Source: Alloalcanivorax venustensis ISO4 (lineage in GTDB: Bacteria > Pseudomonadota > Gammaproteobacteria > Pseudomonadales > Alcanivoracaceae). From it: DNA of 64,000 bases. Position 1 is the stretch's first letter. The number at the start of each line of letters is the position of its first letter. Where the stretch lies: contig NZ_ARXR01000010.1 in assembly GCF_015356855.1 (NCBI RefSeq), positions 40,757 to 104,756 on the forward strand, given 5' to 3'. Positions 25,903 to 34,871 of the stretch are shown piece by piece. Under the pieces are notes generated by a model. The model had not been told where the DNA came from, made no database searches, and saw only the letters and a program-made list of their open reading frames with translations. Both the position numbers and the translations under genes were made by a program.

Positions 25903-26154
25903 GGAGCTTCTCCTATCCAATACAGAATTTTTAAGACGCGTTTCCCGATGCGTCCTGGCAGGTGTGACAGGGGGCAAGCCAAGAGTTCCCAAATTGACGG
26001 GATCAAATTGTGTAAAGCCGGGACCGGATACCGTGACGCGGGCCTTTATATTCCTTTAGAGAATAAAACTAGCACCATATATTTCTTTTAAATGAGACCG
26101 ACGCCCTTATCATTGCTCACTCATACGAAGTCAGGACGAAAGGAAAGGCACGCC

Positions 26155-26865
26155 ATGGGTAACGCGCAGTTGATCACACGGGTCGGCAACAACAGCGCCG
26201 GTCTGTCCCGCGACGCCATCGATGACCTCAACCGGGAATACCGGGATTTGGACTTCGAGGCGCGTATCCGCCGTGTCTATCAGGATTTCGCCCCGGACAA
26301 GATCATGGTGACGTCCTCGTTCGCGGCCACGTCCGCCTATTTCCTGCACATCATTTCCTCGATCCGCCCGGAGCAGAAGATTCACTTCATCGACACCGGC
26401 TACCACTTCGAGGAAACCCTGAAGTACAAGGAATACCTGATCGAGCGCTTCAACCTGGACGTCATCGACCTGCGCGCCGACGAGCGCCAGCACCAGATCA
26501 CCCAGGACGAACAGATGTGGCGCACTGATCCCGATCTGTGCTGCCAGGTGAACAAGGTCCAGCCCCTGGAAGACGCCAAGGAGCACTACGACCTGTGGAT
26601 CTCCAGCCTGATGGGCTGGCAGACCGAGCACCGCGCCGGCCTGGAAGTGTTCGAGGAGCGCCGTGGCATGATCAAGTTCAACCCGATGATCGACGTCACC
26701 CGCGAGCAGCGCGACGCCTACATCGCCGACCACGACCTGCCGTTCCACCCGCTGGTCGAGGAAGGCTACCACTCCATCGGTTGCAGCCACTGCACCTGGA
26801 AAGGCGAAGGCCGCGAAGGTCGCTGGCAGGGCTCCTCGAAAACCGAGTGCGGCATCCACCTCTGA
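26155..26865 (+). CDS. cysH: Phosphoadenylyl/adenylyl-sulfate reductase family protein
   Basis: A 236-residue enzyme of assimilatory sulfate reduction, cytoplasmic, reducing APS or PAPS to sulfite. ATG at 26155 follows AGGAAAGG. The nucleotide-binding region begins MVTSSFAATSAYFLHII near 52 and IHFIDTGYHFEETLKY near 78. The catalytic cysteine is in the C-terminal ECGIHL. A CC pair near 129-130 and CSHC near 210-213 are the four cysteines that bind a 4Fe-4S cluster in APS-type reductases. However, the usual GxRRDQSxxR segment is replaced by MGWQTEHRAG. The cysteines suggest an APS-type enzyme, but the substrate is uncertain. A rightward terminator follows. Confidence 0.85.
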   Translation: MGNAQLITRVGNNSAGLSRDAIDDLNREYRDLDFEARIRRVYQDFAPDKIMVTSSFAATSAYFLHIISSIRPEQKIHFIDTGYHFEETLKYKEYLIERFNLDVIDLRADERQHQITQDEQMWRTDPDLCCQVNKVQPLEDAKEHYDLWISSLMGWQTEHRAGLEVFEERRGMIKFNPMIDVTREQRDAYIADHDLPFHPLVEEGYHSIGCSHCTWKGEGREGRWQGSSKTECGIHL

Positions 26866-26892
26866 CAACGCGTTGATTTCTGGCCTCCTTTC

Positions 26893-26918
26893 AAAGCCCG
26901 GCTTCGCCGGGCTTTTTT
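26893..26918 (+). terminator. Intrinsic terminator after cysH
   Basis: AAAGCCCGGC and GCCGGGCTTT pair around a TTC loop, followed by a T-run to 26918. It lies 28 bases after the cysH stop. Confidence 0.85.
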
Positions 26919-27018
26919 ATGGGTGACCGGACTGATGGCTCCGCCTTTAGGCTGCGTTGTACCATGATCAAGACCGGCCTTCGGGGCCATGGCTTGATCA
27001 AAGGGAGTCGACAACGCC

Positions 27019-27432
27019 ATGAAACGTTTCGCCGTAGCGTTCGTCTTGCTGTTGGTGCTCACCGCGCTGATGCTGGCCGGCTATTTCAGTGGGGTCTTTC
27101 GCGCACCGGCTCCGCCGGAGGCCGCCGCCATTACCGTCACCGAGGAGATGCGCGGTGACATCCGGATAACGGAATTGCGCTTGCGCGACGCCGCCACGCG
27201 CCGGCACTGGCACAGCGAAGGCGACAATCATCGCGTGGACATTCGCCGCGAGGGCGCGGACCTCTACCATCTGGATATCGCCCTGCTGGACGAGCGTATC
27301 GCGCCGCTGGAGCGGCGGATGCGCTCCACGGTGGTGCTGCGCCCCGGACGCCACCGTGTGGGTGGTTTCAGCTACGACGACGTCGGCCAGCAGCGTGTGC
27401 GGCGGCGTATCGAGGTGGTGATCGAGGAGTGA
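27019..27432 (+). CDS. Small membrane-anchored protein of unknown function
   Basis: A 137-residue protein that I do not recognise. One N-terminal helix (about 4-26: FAVAFVLLLVLTALMLAGYFSGVF) would act as a signal anchor. The soluble part (about 35-137) is charged and looks beta-rich, with many arginines. It has a pattern of alternating strands such as RGDIRITELRLRDAATRRHWHSEGDNHRVDIRREGADLYHLDIALLD. No catalytic motif is visible. It stands alone between the cysH terminator and the convergent YoaK-family gene. GC content and codon use look like its neighbours. Confidence 0.65.
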   Translation: MKRFAVAFVLLLVLTALMLAGYFSGVFRAPAPPEAAAITVTEEMRGDIRITELRLRDAATRRHWHSEGDNHRVDIRREGADLYHLDIALLDERIAPLERRMRSTVVLRPGRHRVGGFSYDDVGQQRVRRRIEVVIEE

Positions 27433-27471
27433 GGCGCGGCCCCGCCGAGGAGCCGCGCGGCCGGTGGGGCG

Positions 27472-28131
27472 TTACCGGTAGCGGCGGCTGTAGACCCAGT
27501 ACACGCTGGCCAGCAGCGCCGCCAGAGTGGCGGGTACGAGCAGGGCGGTGAAGTGCAGCCCACGGAACAGCAGGGTTCCCACCAGGCCACCGCAAACGAA
27601 CCCGCCGATCAACAACAGGAACAGCAACAGCCGCCGCCCGTTTATCGGCACGCCGCGCAGCCGATTGCCGAGCATGATGCCCAGGTCGGTGAAGATGCCC
27701 GACAGGTGGGTGGTGCGGATAATCGAGCCGCTGTAGGTGGTCACCATGGCGTTCTGCAGGCCGCAGGCCATGGACGCCAGATACACCCCCAGATCGCTGC
27801 CCTGTTGCAGGGTCAGCATCGCCATCAGCAGCAGGAACGCTTCGATCAGCAGCGAAAACCCGTAATGGCGGCCCAGCTTGAGCGCCGAGCCGGGAATCAG
27901 CACGCCGCTGAGGGCGGCGCCGGCCAGGAAGCTGAGCAGGGTGAGCAGCAGGTGGCCGGCATGGGTCAGCGCCAGGTCCGCCAGCGCCAGGCCCAGCAAC
28001 GAGGTGGTGCCGGTCAGGTGCGACACCGACTGATGGCTGAAACCCAGCAGGCCCACGGCGTTGACGCTGCCGGCGAGGAAGGCCAGCAAAAAAGCGCCGA
28101 CCTCCACCCAGCGGGGTAGGCGGGTGAGCAA
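27472..28131 (-). CDS. YoaK family (DUF1275) membrane protein
   Basis: A membrane protein with six hydrophobic helices. The DUF1275 features are AFLLAFLAGSVNAVGLLGFSHQSVSHLTGTTSLLG near the start, the central SMACGLQNAMVTTYSGSIIRTTHLSGIFTDLGIMLG block, and a final WVYSRRYR tail. The start is uncertain: TTG at 28131 has an AAGGA ribosome binding site seven bases upstream and gives 219 residues, matching the family. The frame is open to a GTG at 28227. The family may carry small molecules, but no substrate is established. It is divergent from the NarL-type regulator gene. Confidence 0.8.
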   Translation of the reverse strand: MLTRLPRWVEVGAFLLAFLAGSVNAVGLLGFSHQSVSHLTGTTSLLGLALADLALTHAGHLLLTLLSFLAGAALSGVLIPGSALKLGRHYGFSLLIEAFLLLMAMLTLQQGSDLGVYLASMACGLQNAMVTTYSGSIIRTTHLSGIFTDLGIMLGNRLRGVPINGRRLLLFLLLIGGFVCGGLVGTLLFRGLHFTALLVPATLAALLASVYWVYSRRYR

Positions 28132-28318
28132 TGGCTTGTCCTTGTGGTTGGAAATAAACCGCCATGATAGCAAAGGCCCCGCGCCCTGGTCCTTCCGAGA
28201 CCCTGGACCTGCTCGCGGATCCCTCACGGAAACCGGTTTATACTAAGCGGTTACAAACCGAGGTGGCGGCGGTCCGCCTGCCGTGCCTCAATGGAAGGGG
28301 TCTATCGGGGACAGGGAC

Positions 28319-28963
28319 ATGAAAACAGCGATCATCGTGGAAGATCATGGTGACACCAGGGAGTGGTTGGCCGCTCTGTTAGGGGACGCGTTCCCCGGCA
28401 TTGACGTGGCTGTCGAAAGCACCGTGGCCGGCGGCCTTCAGGCGCTGAGTGAGAGGGCGTTCGGACTGGCGTTGCTGGACATCAGTCTGCCGGACGGCAA
28501 TGGGGTGACACTGGTGGAATGGCTGCGCCGCCACGCCCCGGACACCTACATCGTCATGGCCACTATCTTCGATGACGACGACCACCTGTTCACCGCGCTG
28601 CGCGCCGGCGCCCACGGCTACCTCCTCAAGGATCAACCCCGCGAAAGACTGATCGAGCAGCTCGGCGGCATCCTGCGTGGCGAGCCGCCGCTGTCACCGA
28701 GCATCGCCCGCCGCATGATGCGCCACTTCCGGCAAACCACCAAGCCGGAGAGCGGCGAGGATCCGCTCACCGAACGGGAGCGGGAAGTGCTCGGGTTGCT
28801 GGCGCGGGGCTTTACCCGCACCGACATCGCCAACGCCCTGGGCATCGCCGCCAACACCGTGGCCACTTACACCAAGAGCATCTATCGCAAGCTGGGTGTG
28901 TCCGGCCGCGCCGAAGCCGCGCTTGAGGCGGTGCGGCTTGGTGTGGTGAAACAGGATGGCTGA
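28319..28963 (+). CDS. NarL/LuxR-family response regulator
   Basis: The start at 28319 (MKTAIIVEDHGD) puts the receiver domain at the N-terminus. The 214-residue protein has acidic residues ED near 8-9, phospho-acceptor Asp54 (LLDISLPDGNG) and the conserved KDQP lysine near 109. A LuxR-type helix-turn-helix follows (about 145-205: PLTEREREVLGLLARGFTRTDIANALGIAANTVATYTKSIYRKLGV). The sensor kinase starts 18 bases after the stop, so they are a pair. Candidate targets are lipoprotein genes with NarL-like 7-2-7 sites at 31189 and 42926. TATACT at 28238 may be the -10 element of this operon. Confidence 0.93.
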   Translation: MKTAIIVEDHGDTREWLAALLGDAFPGIDVAVESTVAGGLQALSERAFGLALLDISLPDGNGVTLVEWLRRHAPDTYIVMATIFDDDDHLFTALRAGAHGYLLKDQPRERLIEQLGGILRGEPPLSPSIARRMMRHFRQTTKPESGEDPLTEREREVLGLLARGFTRTDIANALGIAANTVATYTKSIYRKLGVSGRAEAALEAVRLGVVKQDG

Positions 28964-28981
28964 CTCGTCACGGACGAATAA

Positions 28982-31156
28982 ATGATAATCGGAATAACAG
29001 GGTTGGCCCCGCAGCAGCGGTTAATCATCGTTACCTTAATGGCTGTGTTCGTCACAGCGCTCTCCATCGCCTATGTTCTCAGCGTCCCGCAGCTTGGCAT
29101 CGATTGGAAAGCGGATTTCGAACGCAATGTGCTGGTGGTCGAGAACGTATCTCCGGACAGCCCCAATCACGGGAAAGTGGTTGCTGGCCAGCGCGTCGTC
29201 GCGGTAAAGAAGGACAACGGCGGACTGATTCCTCTGTTCGTGGATACCATCCATGAAGATCCGGATCTGCTCACCTATCAGCGGTACAACATTCTTCTGG
29301 AGCAGCAGAATCGGCTAATCGAAGAGCTTGAAGATGGGATCATTAACGTTATCACTTCGGACCAGAGGGTGGTGACGCTTACCGCGGAACAGCAGGCCGG
29401 TTCCGGCGCCCTTGCATACTTACTGATCAAGGCCGGCTACGGTTGGGTGGCGCTCCTGGTAGCGGCGGGCATCTGGGCCTACAGCCCTGGCAGGATAGAA
29501 ACCAAGCTGTTCTTTTTGTCCGGTGTCAGTATATTTTCCACCACTCTGACCCTGGGCACCTATGGCGGCCGTGAGCTCGCCATCAGCGGTGACGTGCTTG
29601 CCGTTTTGATGTCTCTGAACCACCTTGCGGTATTACAGGTGTCCGCGTCGCTCATCGCCTTATTCTGGGTCTACCCGATTCGTCAAAGTCGCTTCCCGGG
29701 TCACTACGTGATACTGGCCATCGGCGTCCTCGCCTGGCTGAGTGATCAGTTGCAGCTCGCCACAAGCCCTCAATACACGGTTTACTCGGTTATCGTGGTG
29801 GGCTTTATTCTCGGTGTGATGGTACTGGGCAGGCAGTGGCGTCTTACCCGCAATCATCCGATCGAAAGAGCCTCTCTGAAATGGTGTGCACTCTCCGTGT
29901 TCACCGGCTGTCTGTTACTGACGACATTGATCATGCTGCCACCGGCATTGGGTGTAAGCCGGGGCTTGCCACTGTCGCTCAGCCTTATTTCGGTGCTGGT
30001 GCTTTATTTGGGGATGGCAGCGGGGCTGACGCGATATCGGTTGTTTGATCTGGAGCAGTGGTGGTTCAAGACCTGGATCTGGTTTTTCGGCGGTGTGCTG
30101 GTGGTGCTGTTGGACGTGGCGCTGATCTTTGGTCTGGGCCTGGCGGGCGAAATGGCACTGGCCCTGTCTCTGGCGTTGGCGGGCTGGTTCTACTTCCCGT
30201 TGAGGCAGGCGCTGATGAGCAGGCTGGGACGAAACCGGCAGAACAACTTTGACCTCGCCTTGAAGAAGCTGGTCGATAACCTTTTCTCCGCCAGCAGCGG
30301 CGGGCGCATTCTCTCCGCCTGGCCGGATCTGCTGAAGCAGACGTTTTCGCCGCTTTCGATCAGACCCATCAAACAGCCGGCCGATGCAAAGCCGGTAGCG
30401 GTTTCCAACGATGGCGTGCAGATGACGTTGGCCGCTCTTGATGTTGACCAGCCCGGCTTTCTGCTTGAGTTCGCCGATGACGGCCGGCGCCTCTTCAGTC
30501 CTGACGATCTGCGCATCGCGAGCCTGTTAAGAGCGATCAGCGAGCAGGCCCTGTTCACGGTGCGGGCCCGCGAAGACGGTGCCGAAGCGGAGCGACGTCG
30601 CATTATGCGTGATCTTCATGACGACGTTGGCGGCAGGATACTCAGCGTGCTACACAATGCGAGCGACGAGCGCCAGGCCAGCCTCGCCCGCAACGCGTTG
30701 CAGTCGCTGCGAGAGGCTCTGCAAGCCCTGGATCAGGAGTCCCTGAGCTGGCTGGTTGATTGCGTTCATGACTGGAATGACTTATGTCTCCAGCGCTGTA
30801 AGGAAATGGGCGTGCAATTACGCTGGTCGTTCACCGGGGACCTCTACAAAGAGCAAGCGATAACGGTGCGTCAGCGCATTAACCTGAGCCGTATTATTCA
30901 TGAGGCGCTCACCAATGCGTTCAGGCATGCCCACCCCGATTACGTCCAGGTGAGTGTCAAACTCGATAACGAAAATTTGTATCTCAAGGTGACCAATGAC
31001 GGTGTGGTCAGGCTCCAAACGGAAAATAACAACATAGCAAAGCGTGGCCTGAACAATATGCGCACCCGCTCCGAAGAGCTGGGCGGGCACTTTCACTTCC
31101 ATATAAATGGCTCCACCGCCACCATCGACGCTGTGATTCCCCTCGACGGCGCCTAG
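28982..31156 (+). CDS. NarL-type sensor histidine kinase with large multi-helix membrane domain
   Basis: A 724-residue kinase. Helix 1 is at about 14-36, then a periplasmic region of about 100 residues with a PDZ-like stretch (VENVSPDSPNHGKVVAGQRVVAV). Seven or more membrane helices follow to about 415. The HisKA_3 box RRRIMRDLHDDVGGRILSVLHN holds the phospho-acceptor His near 545. The ATPase region has IIHEALTNAFRHAHPDYVQV and ends with GLNNMRTRSEELGGHF. It belongs with the upstream LuxR-type regulator. The periplasmic and membrane domains suggest sensing of a hydrophobic or envelope signal; the ligand is unknown. Downstream lipoprotein genes are likely targets. Confidence 0.9.
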   Translation: MIIGITGLAPQQRLIIVTLMAVFVTALSIAYVLSVPQLGIDWKADFERNVLVVENVSPDSPNHGKVVAGQRVVAVKKDNGGLIPLFVDTIHEDPDLLTYQRYNILLEQQNRLIEELEDGIINVITSDQRVVTLTAEQQAGSGALAYLLIKAGYGWVALLVAAGIWAYSPGRIETKLFFLSGVSIFSTTLTLGTYGGRELAISGDVLAVLMSLNHLAVLQVSASLIALFWVYPIRQSRFPGHYVILAIGVLAWLSDQLQLATSPQYTVYSVIVVGFILGVMVLGRQWRLTRNHPIERASLKWCALSVFTGCLLLTTLIMLPPALGVSRGLPLSLSLISVLVLYLGMAAGLTRYRLFDLEQWWFKTWIWFFGGVLVVLLDVALIFGLGLAGEMALALSLALAGWFYFPLRQALMSRLGRNRQNNFDLALKKLVDNLFSASSGGRILSAWPDLLKQTFSPLSIRPIKQPADAKPVAVSNDGVQMTLAALDVDQPGFLLEFADDGRRLFSPDDLRIASLLRAISEQALFTVRAREDGAEAERRRIMRDLHDDVGGRILSVLHNASDERQASLARNALQSLREALQALDQESLSWLVDCVHDWNDLCLQRCKEMGVQLRWSFTGDLYKEQAITVRQRINLSRIIHEALTNAFRHAHPDYVQVSVKLDNENLYLKVTNDGVVRLQTENNNIAKRGLNNMRTRSEELGGHFHFHINGSTATIDAVIPLDGA

Positions 31157-31188
31157 CGCCGGCTGCTTCCCCCGGCCTCACCCCAGGT

Positions 31189-31204
31189 GACCCCGTTTGG
31201 GTGA
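31189..31204. promoter_or_regulatory. NarL-like 7-2-7 inverted repeat upstream of lipoprotein operon
   Basis: GACCCCGTTTGGGTGA matches 12 of 16 positions of the perfect palindrome TACCCCATATGGGGTA at 42926. Both fit two 7-base half-sites separated by two bases, the arrangement used by NarL-type regulators (half-site TACYYMT). It lies 92 bases before the lipoprotein start and just after the NarL-type kinase gene. Confidence 0.45.
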
Positions 31205-31296
31205 TGGGGCGGTTGTTCCCCGCCGCCTATGCTGACTCCGCTTGCCCTGGTCCACAGGGCTCCATGGAACGACGTAGCGGATAATAGGGGAACAAC

Positions 31297-33063
31297 ATGA
31301 AAACCCGTAACCAATTCTCGGGGGCACGCGCGGGCGTGCTGGCGGTGGCACTCGGTGCTTTGTTGGCCGGTTGTGGTGGGGGCGGTAGCTCCAACGACGG
31401 TGCGGCGGGAGGGCCGTCGACCCCCGGTGGCGGAGGCGGCGGCGTCGAGCCCACCGAGCTGCCGGCCCTGGCCGGTCTGGAAGGCGACGCCGACAACCAG
31501 GACCTGCTCTATTTCACCCAACCCGAAGGCGCCGACCCGGGGTTGTACGCGCTGGACCCGGCGGCGCCGGAGACTTCCATCCTGGTGGACGACCGGGTGC
31601 TGCTGGATGAAAACGCCTTTTCGCTCTCCTACGACCGCAGCTTCCTGCCGATTCACGAAGCCACCCTCAACGACGACGGTTCGCTGTCCGATTTCCGCGT
31701 CGACCGGGTGCTCTACTTCGACAACCGCTCGCTGCTGGACACCAACGGCTTCCATACCGCGGCCACCGATGTGGCGAACCCGCAGCCCGACCCGGTGTCC
31801 TCCGAGGATCTGATTCTGCTGACCAACGCCATCATCCAGTACGCCCTGGACGACGCGGACAACACCTCGGTGCTGTATGAGCTCAGTGACCAGGGTTGGT
31901 ACCAGTTCCTGCTCAGCGACGATGAAAACACCGACCCCCTGCAACTGGCGGAGCGCTTTACGCCGGTGGCACCGGTGCTCGACCCGGACCTCGGCCGGGG
32001 CGCCGGCTATCTGGTGATCGACAGCGACGACGACAACCGCATTAAACGGGTCGGCATGGACCTGGAACTGGAGCCCGGCCAGGTCACCATCGAAGGGGTG
32101 GCGCCCGCCGCCACCGCCCGGGTGTTGCCGTTGGGCGGCCCGCTCAACGACGGCGCCCAGTATCTGGTGATCAGCGGCGAGGACAGCCCCGGCATCGGCG
32201 GATTGTTCCTCTATCGCCCGGAACAGGGCGACGTGGGCACGCTCGAGCAGGTGGTCAACGGCGAGGGTGACCCCCTGTTGTTCAATGAATCCCTGTTCCC
32301 GCCGCCGACCCCGGCGCTGCCGGCGCCGCAGCATCTCACGCGCAGCGCCGACGTTCTGTTTTTCGCCATGCAGGGCAACGTGCTCGGCTTTGGGGACTTC
32401 GACCTGGTGCGGTTGGAGGGCGCCGAATGGCGTCGGGTGGCCACCGAATCCAGCCTGGGTGAGTTTGTCATCGCCAGCGGTGACCGGGTGGCGGTGCACA
32501 GCGAAGACCAGGTGCTCAGCTTCGCGCTGGACGGTTCCGACCGCCGCGTGATCGACAGCGACGACTCCATGTTCGGCCAGGACATTTCCACCCCGGTGTT
32601 GGGCGCGCGCAACGGCTGGATCTTCTATAACCGCGACACCGGCATCGGCGGCGCCGACCGCTTCGCGGTGGCCAAACGGCTGGACGGCAGTGACCAGGTG
32701 GTGATCGCCGACGCTTCCTGGGTCGGCGCCTCGTCCACCGGCACCGCGCCTTCCGCCACCCAGCTCGACGCCATGGAAGTGTCCGAAGTTTTCATGCTGC
32801 GAAACGGCACCGAGCTGGCGGCGGTGAACGCGGCCATGCCCGCCGCCGGCGCGGTGCGCCTGGGCCAGCTGCCGGATTCCGCCGACCAGGTGCGCATGTA
32901 CGGCCTGGCCCCCGGCCCCCACCGTCTGTTGCAGGCGGTCAGCTCCGGCGCGCCGGAGACCCTCGACGTGCTGTACGTGAACACCCGCCAAGAGGACTCG
33001 CTGCGGGTGATCAGCGAGCAGTCCAGCGGCGACGCCGACCAGCGTCCGGTGAAGGGCTTCTGA
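31297..33063 (+). CDS. Lipoprotein of unknown function, possible beta-propeller
   Basis: A 588-residue protein starting at ATG 31297 with GGGGAACAAC upstream. The lipobox LLAGC ends near 25 and is followed by glycine- and serine-rich linker GGGGSS and PGGGGGG. The mature protein is acidic and has many repeats of a DGSDRRVI/GDRVAVHSEDQVLSF kind, as well as DNQDLLYFTQPEGADPGLYALD near the start. These resemble repeated beta strands of a propeller-like scaffold, but the fold is not certain. It would sit in the outer membrane. The next lipoprotein gene overlaps its stop by one base. Confidence 0.75.
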   Translation: MKTRNQFSGARAGVLAVALGALLAGCGGGGSSNDGAAGGPSTPGGGGGGVEPTELPALAGLEGDADNQDLLYFTQPEGADPGLYALDPAAPETSILVDDRVLLDENAFSLSYDRSFLPIHEATLNDDGSLSDFRVDRVLYFDNRSLLDTNGFHTAATDVANPQPDPVSSEDLILLTNAIIQYALDDADNTSVLYELSDQGWYQFLLSDDENTDPLQLAERFTPVAPVLDPDLGRGAGYLVIDSDDDNRIKRVGMDLELEPGQVTIEGVAPAATARVLPLGGPLNDGAQYLVISGEDSPGIGGLFLYRPEQGDVGTLEQVVNGEGDPLLFNESLFPPPTPALPAPQHLTRSADVLFFAMQGNVLGFGDFDLVRLEGAEWRRVATESSLGEFVIASGDRVAVHSEDQVLSFALDGSDRRVIDSDDSMFGQDISTPVLGARNGWIFYNRDTGIGGADRFAVAKRLDGSDQVVIADASWVGASSTGTAPSATQLDAMEVSEVFMLRNGTELAAVNAAMPAAGAVRLGQLPDSADQVRMYGLAPGPHRLLQAVSSGAPETLDVLYVNTRQEDSLRVISEQSSGDADQRPVKGF

Positions 33064-34769
33064 TGAAAAACACGACCTTCGTTCTGTTGTGTCTGGTCGC
33101 CGTGCTCGCCGCCTGCGGCGGCGACTCGTCCTCCTCCGGCGGCGGCACCACCGCCGCCGGACCGGGGGCCGAACAGCCAGGGCCGGAACAGCCCACCCCC
33201 GAGGGCGGCGGTGCCCTGAGCGGCGCGGCGCAAAAAGGCCCCTTCCAGGCCGGCGCCACCGCGCGGCTGCAACGGCTGGTGAACGGCGCCGTGGACAGCG
33301 ACAGCGCGGCGCTGGAAACCACCGTGGACGAACGCGGCCGCTATGCGTTCCCGGAAACCGGCTTCGTCGGGCCGGCATGGCTGACGGTCAGCGGCTTCTG
33401 GTTCGACGAAGCCGAGGGCCAGTTCAGCGGTGAACCGGTGACCCTGAGCGCGGTGGTCTTCCTCGAAGAGGGCGAACAGGCCGCCGACGCCAACGTCAAT
33501 GTGCTCACCGACCTGATCAGCGAACGGCTGATGGCGGAGCTGGCGGAGCACAATGACGACTACGCCGCCGCCCTGGCGGCGCTGATGCCGGACTACCGGG
33601 CGCTCACCGGCCTGCGCCGGCCGCCGGGCCAGCTGGACATGCTGGCCGGTTTTATTCCCGGCGAAACCCTGGAGGTGGGGCTTTACCAGGAGGTGCGGGT
33701 GCTGCCGTTGCTCAGCGCGGCGGTGGCGGAAAACGGCCTGCCCGCCCTGGCGGCGGCGCGCGCCGGCTTTGCCCGGAACGGCGCCGACGACGAGGACACC
33801 GTGGCGTTCTGGGACGCCATGAAAACCGGCTACGGCACCCTGCTCGCCGACTACCCGGATGAAGAAGCCCTGGTGGCCGAGATCCAGCAAAACCTGTCGG
33901 CCCAGTACCCGCTCAATGACGGCGAAGGGTTTCCACCGGCGTCCCTGGGGGCGCTCTCGGAAGCGCTGGGCTTCGCGCCGGCCTGTTCCCAGGGGCCGGA
34001 CGGGGGCGAGGAGGGCTACCGGCGCGTCTGCGTGGACGCCGGGCCGCAAACCACCAGCCTGGCCTCCGGCGCCGCCAACGCACGCGATTTTTACCTGGAA
34101 GCCCCCTACGGCGGTTCCTTCACCGTGCGCCTCAGCCACGGCGACCAGGACCCGGATACCGACACCATCTTCCAGTACCGCCGCGCCGGCAGCAGCGGCC
34201 CGGGCACCCTGCTGGAAGAGTGCAGCACCCGGCACGCCTGCACGGTGGCGTCCATGTCACTGCGTAAGGGCCAACGTGTGTATCTGCGCGCCATCGCCAA
34301 CAGCGGCAGCGAGCGCTCCGTGTCGGTGGAAGCGATCCCGCTCAGCGACGGGCACTGGCTGGAGCCGGTGATCATCGAACCCTTCCTGGTGCCGCACCAG
34401 GGCCAGGTGGGCAGCCGCGACGGCAGCCTGGCGCCGTCCGACTACGCGGCGGAAACCGCCAACAGCCACGCCCATTACTTCCTGTACCTGGGCGACACCA
34501 GCGGACGCAGCCTGGTGGTGGACGAGTTTTTGTGTGGCGACGACATCCTGCCTGCCGGCCACAGCACCCGGGTACTGCTGGTCAAGCTGCTGGGCCGGGA
34601 CACCGAAGTGGTCCGCGACAGCTCGGTGCGCCGCTGCGAGGGCTTCCGCCATGACTTCGAAGCCGGCCAGGCGGGCCTCTACTACCTGCGCGTGAACGCG
34701 GACTACCAGCGGGTGTCGGGGCTGAGGCCGTCGTCCGCGCCGTACCGTTTCCGGATCCGGGGATTGTGA
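33063..34769 (+). CDS. Second lipoprotein of the operon, KGPF-type module
   Basis: A 568-residue lipoprotein. Lipobox LAAC ends near 18 and is followed by a GGDSSSSGGG linker. An early domain contains GALSGAAQKGPFQAGATARLQRL, a module seen in other surface lipoproteins where a modular beta domain follows, then SAALETTVDERGRYAFPETGFVGPAWLTVSG. The rest has several acidic segments and a C-terminal FTVRLSHGDQDPDTD-type domain that resembles pre-peptidase-like beta folds. No catalytic site was found. TGATG overlap with the first gene couples translation. Function unknown; surface or adhesion role is speculation. Confidence 0.75.
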   Translation: MKNTTFVLLCLVAVLAACGGDSSSSGGGTTAAGPGAEQPGPEQPTPEGGGALSGAAQKGPFQAGATARLQRLVNGAVDSDSAALETTVDERGRYAFPETGFVGPAWLTVSGFWFDEAEGQFSGEPVTLSAVVFLEEGEQAADANVNVLTDLISERLMAELAEHNDDYAAALAALMPDYRALTGLRRPPGQLDMLAGFIPGETLEVGLYQEVRVLPLLSAAVAENGLPALAAARAGFARNGADDEDTVAFWDAMKTGYGTLLADYPDEEALVAEIQQNLSAQYPLNDGEGFPPASLGALSEALGFAPACSQGPDGGEEGYRRVCVDAGPQTTSLASGAANARDFYLEAPYGGSFTVRLSHGDQDPDTDTIFQYRRAGSSGPGTLLEECSTRHACTVASMSLRKGQRVYLRAIANSGSERSVSVEAIPLSDGHWLEPVIIEPFLVPHQGQVGSRDGSLAPSDYAAETANSHAHYFLYLGDTSGRSLVVDEFLCGDDILPAGHSTRVLLVKLLGRDTEVVRDSSVRRCEGFRHDFEAGQAGLYYLRVNADYQRVSGLRPSSAPYRFRIRGL

Positions 34770-34805
34770 AAGCGGCCCGCGCGGCGCGGGCGGTGTGACG
34801 TGGCG

Positions 34806-34836
34806 GGGGGCGGTGTGGCATAATCCGCCCCCTTTT
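34806..34836 (+). terminator. Probable terminator between lipoprotein operon and ybiT
   Basis: GGGGGCGG pairs with CCGCCCCC around an 11-base loop, followed by TTTT. It lies 36 bases after the lipoprotein stop. The T-run is short, and the loop carries a promoter-like CATAAT. Confidence 0.45.
34815..34824 (+). promoter_or_regulatory. Possible extended -10 promoter for ybiT
   Basis: TGGCATAAT is a TGnCATAAT extended -10 element about 50 bases before the ybiT start. It lies in the loop of the terminator-like hairpin, so that hairpin may form only when the upstream operon is transcribed. Confidence 0.4.
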
Positions 34837-34871
34837 CGCCCCTCCACGCCACACCAATTCGGAACCCGACC

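Noticed and set aside
31153..34235. Leftward frames across the two lipoprotein genes
   Set aside because: They are opposite the lipoproteins, which have clear lipoboxes and ribosome binding sites. The leftward products lack motifs.
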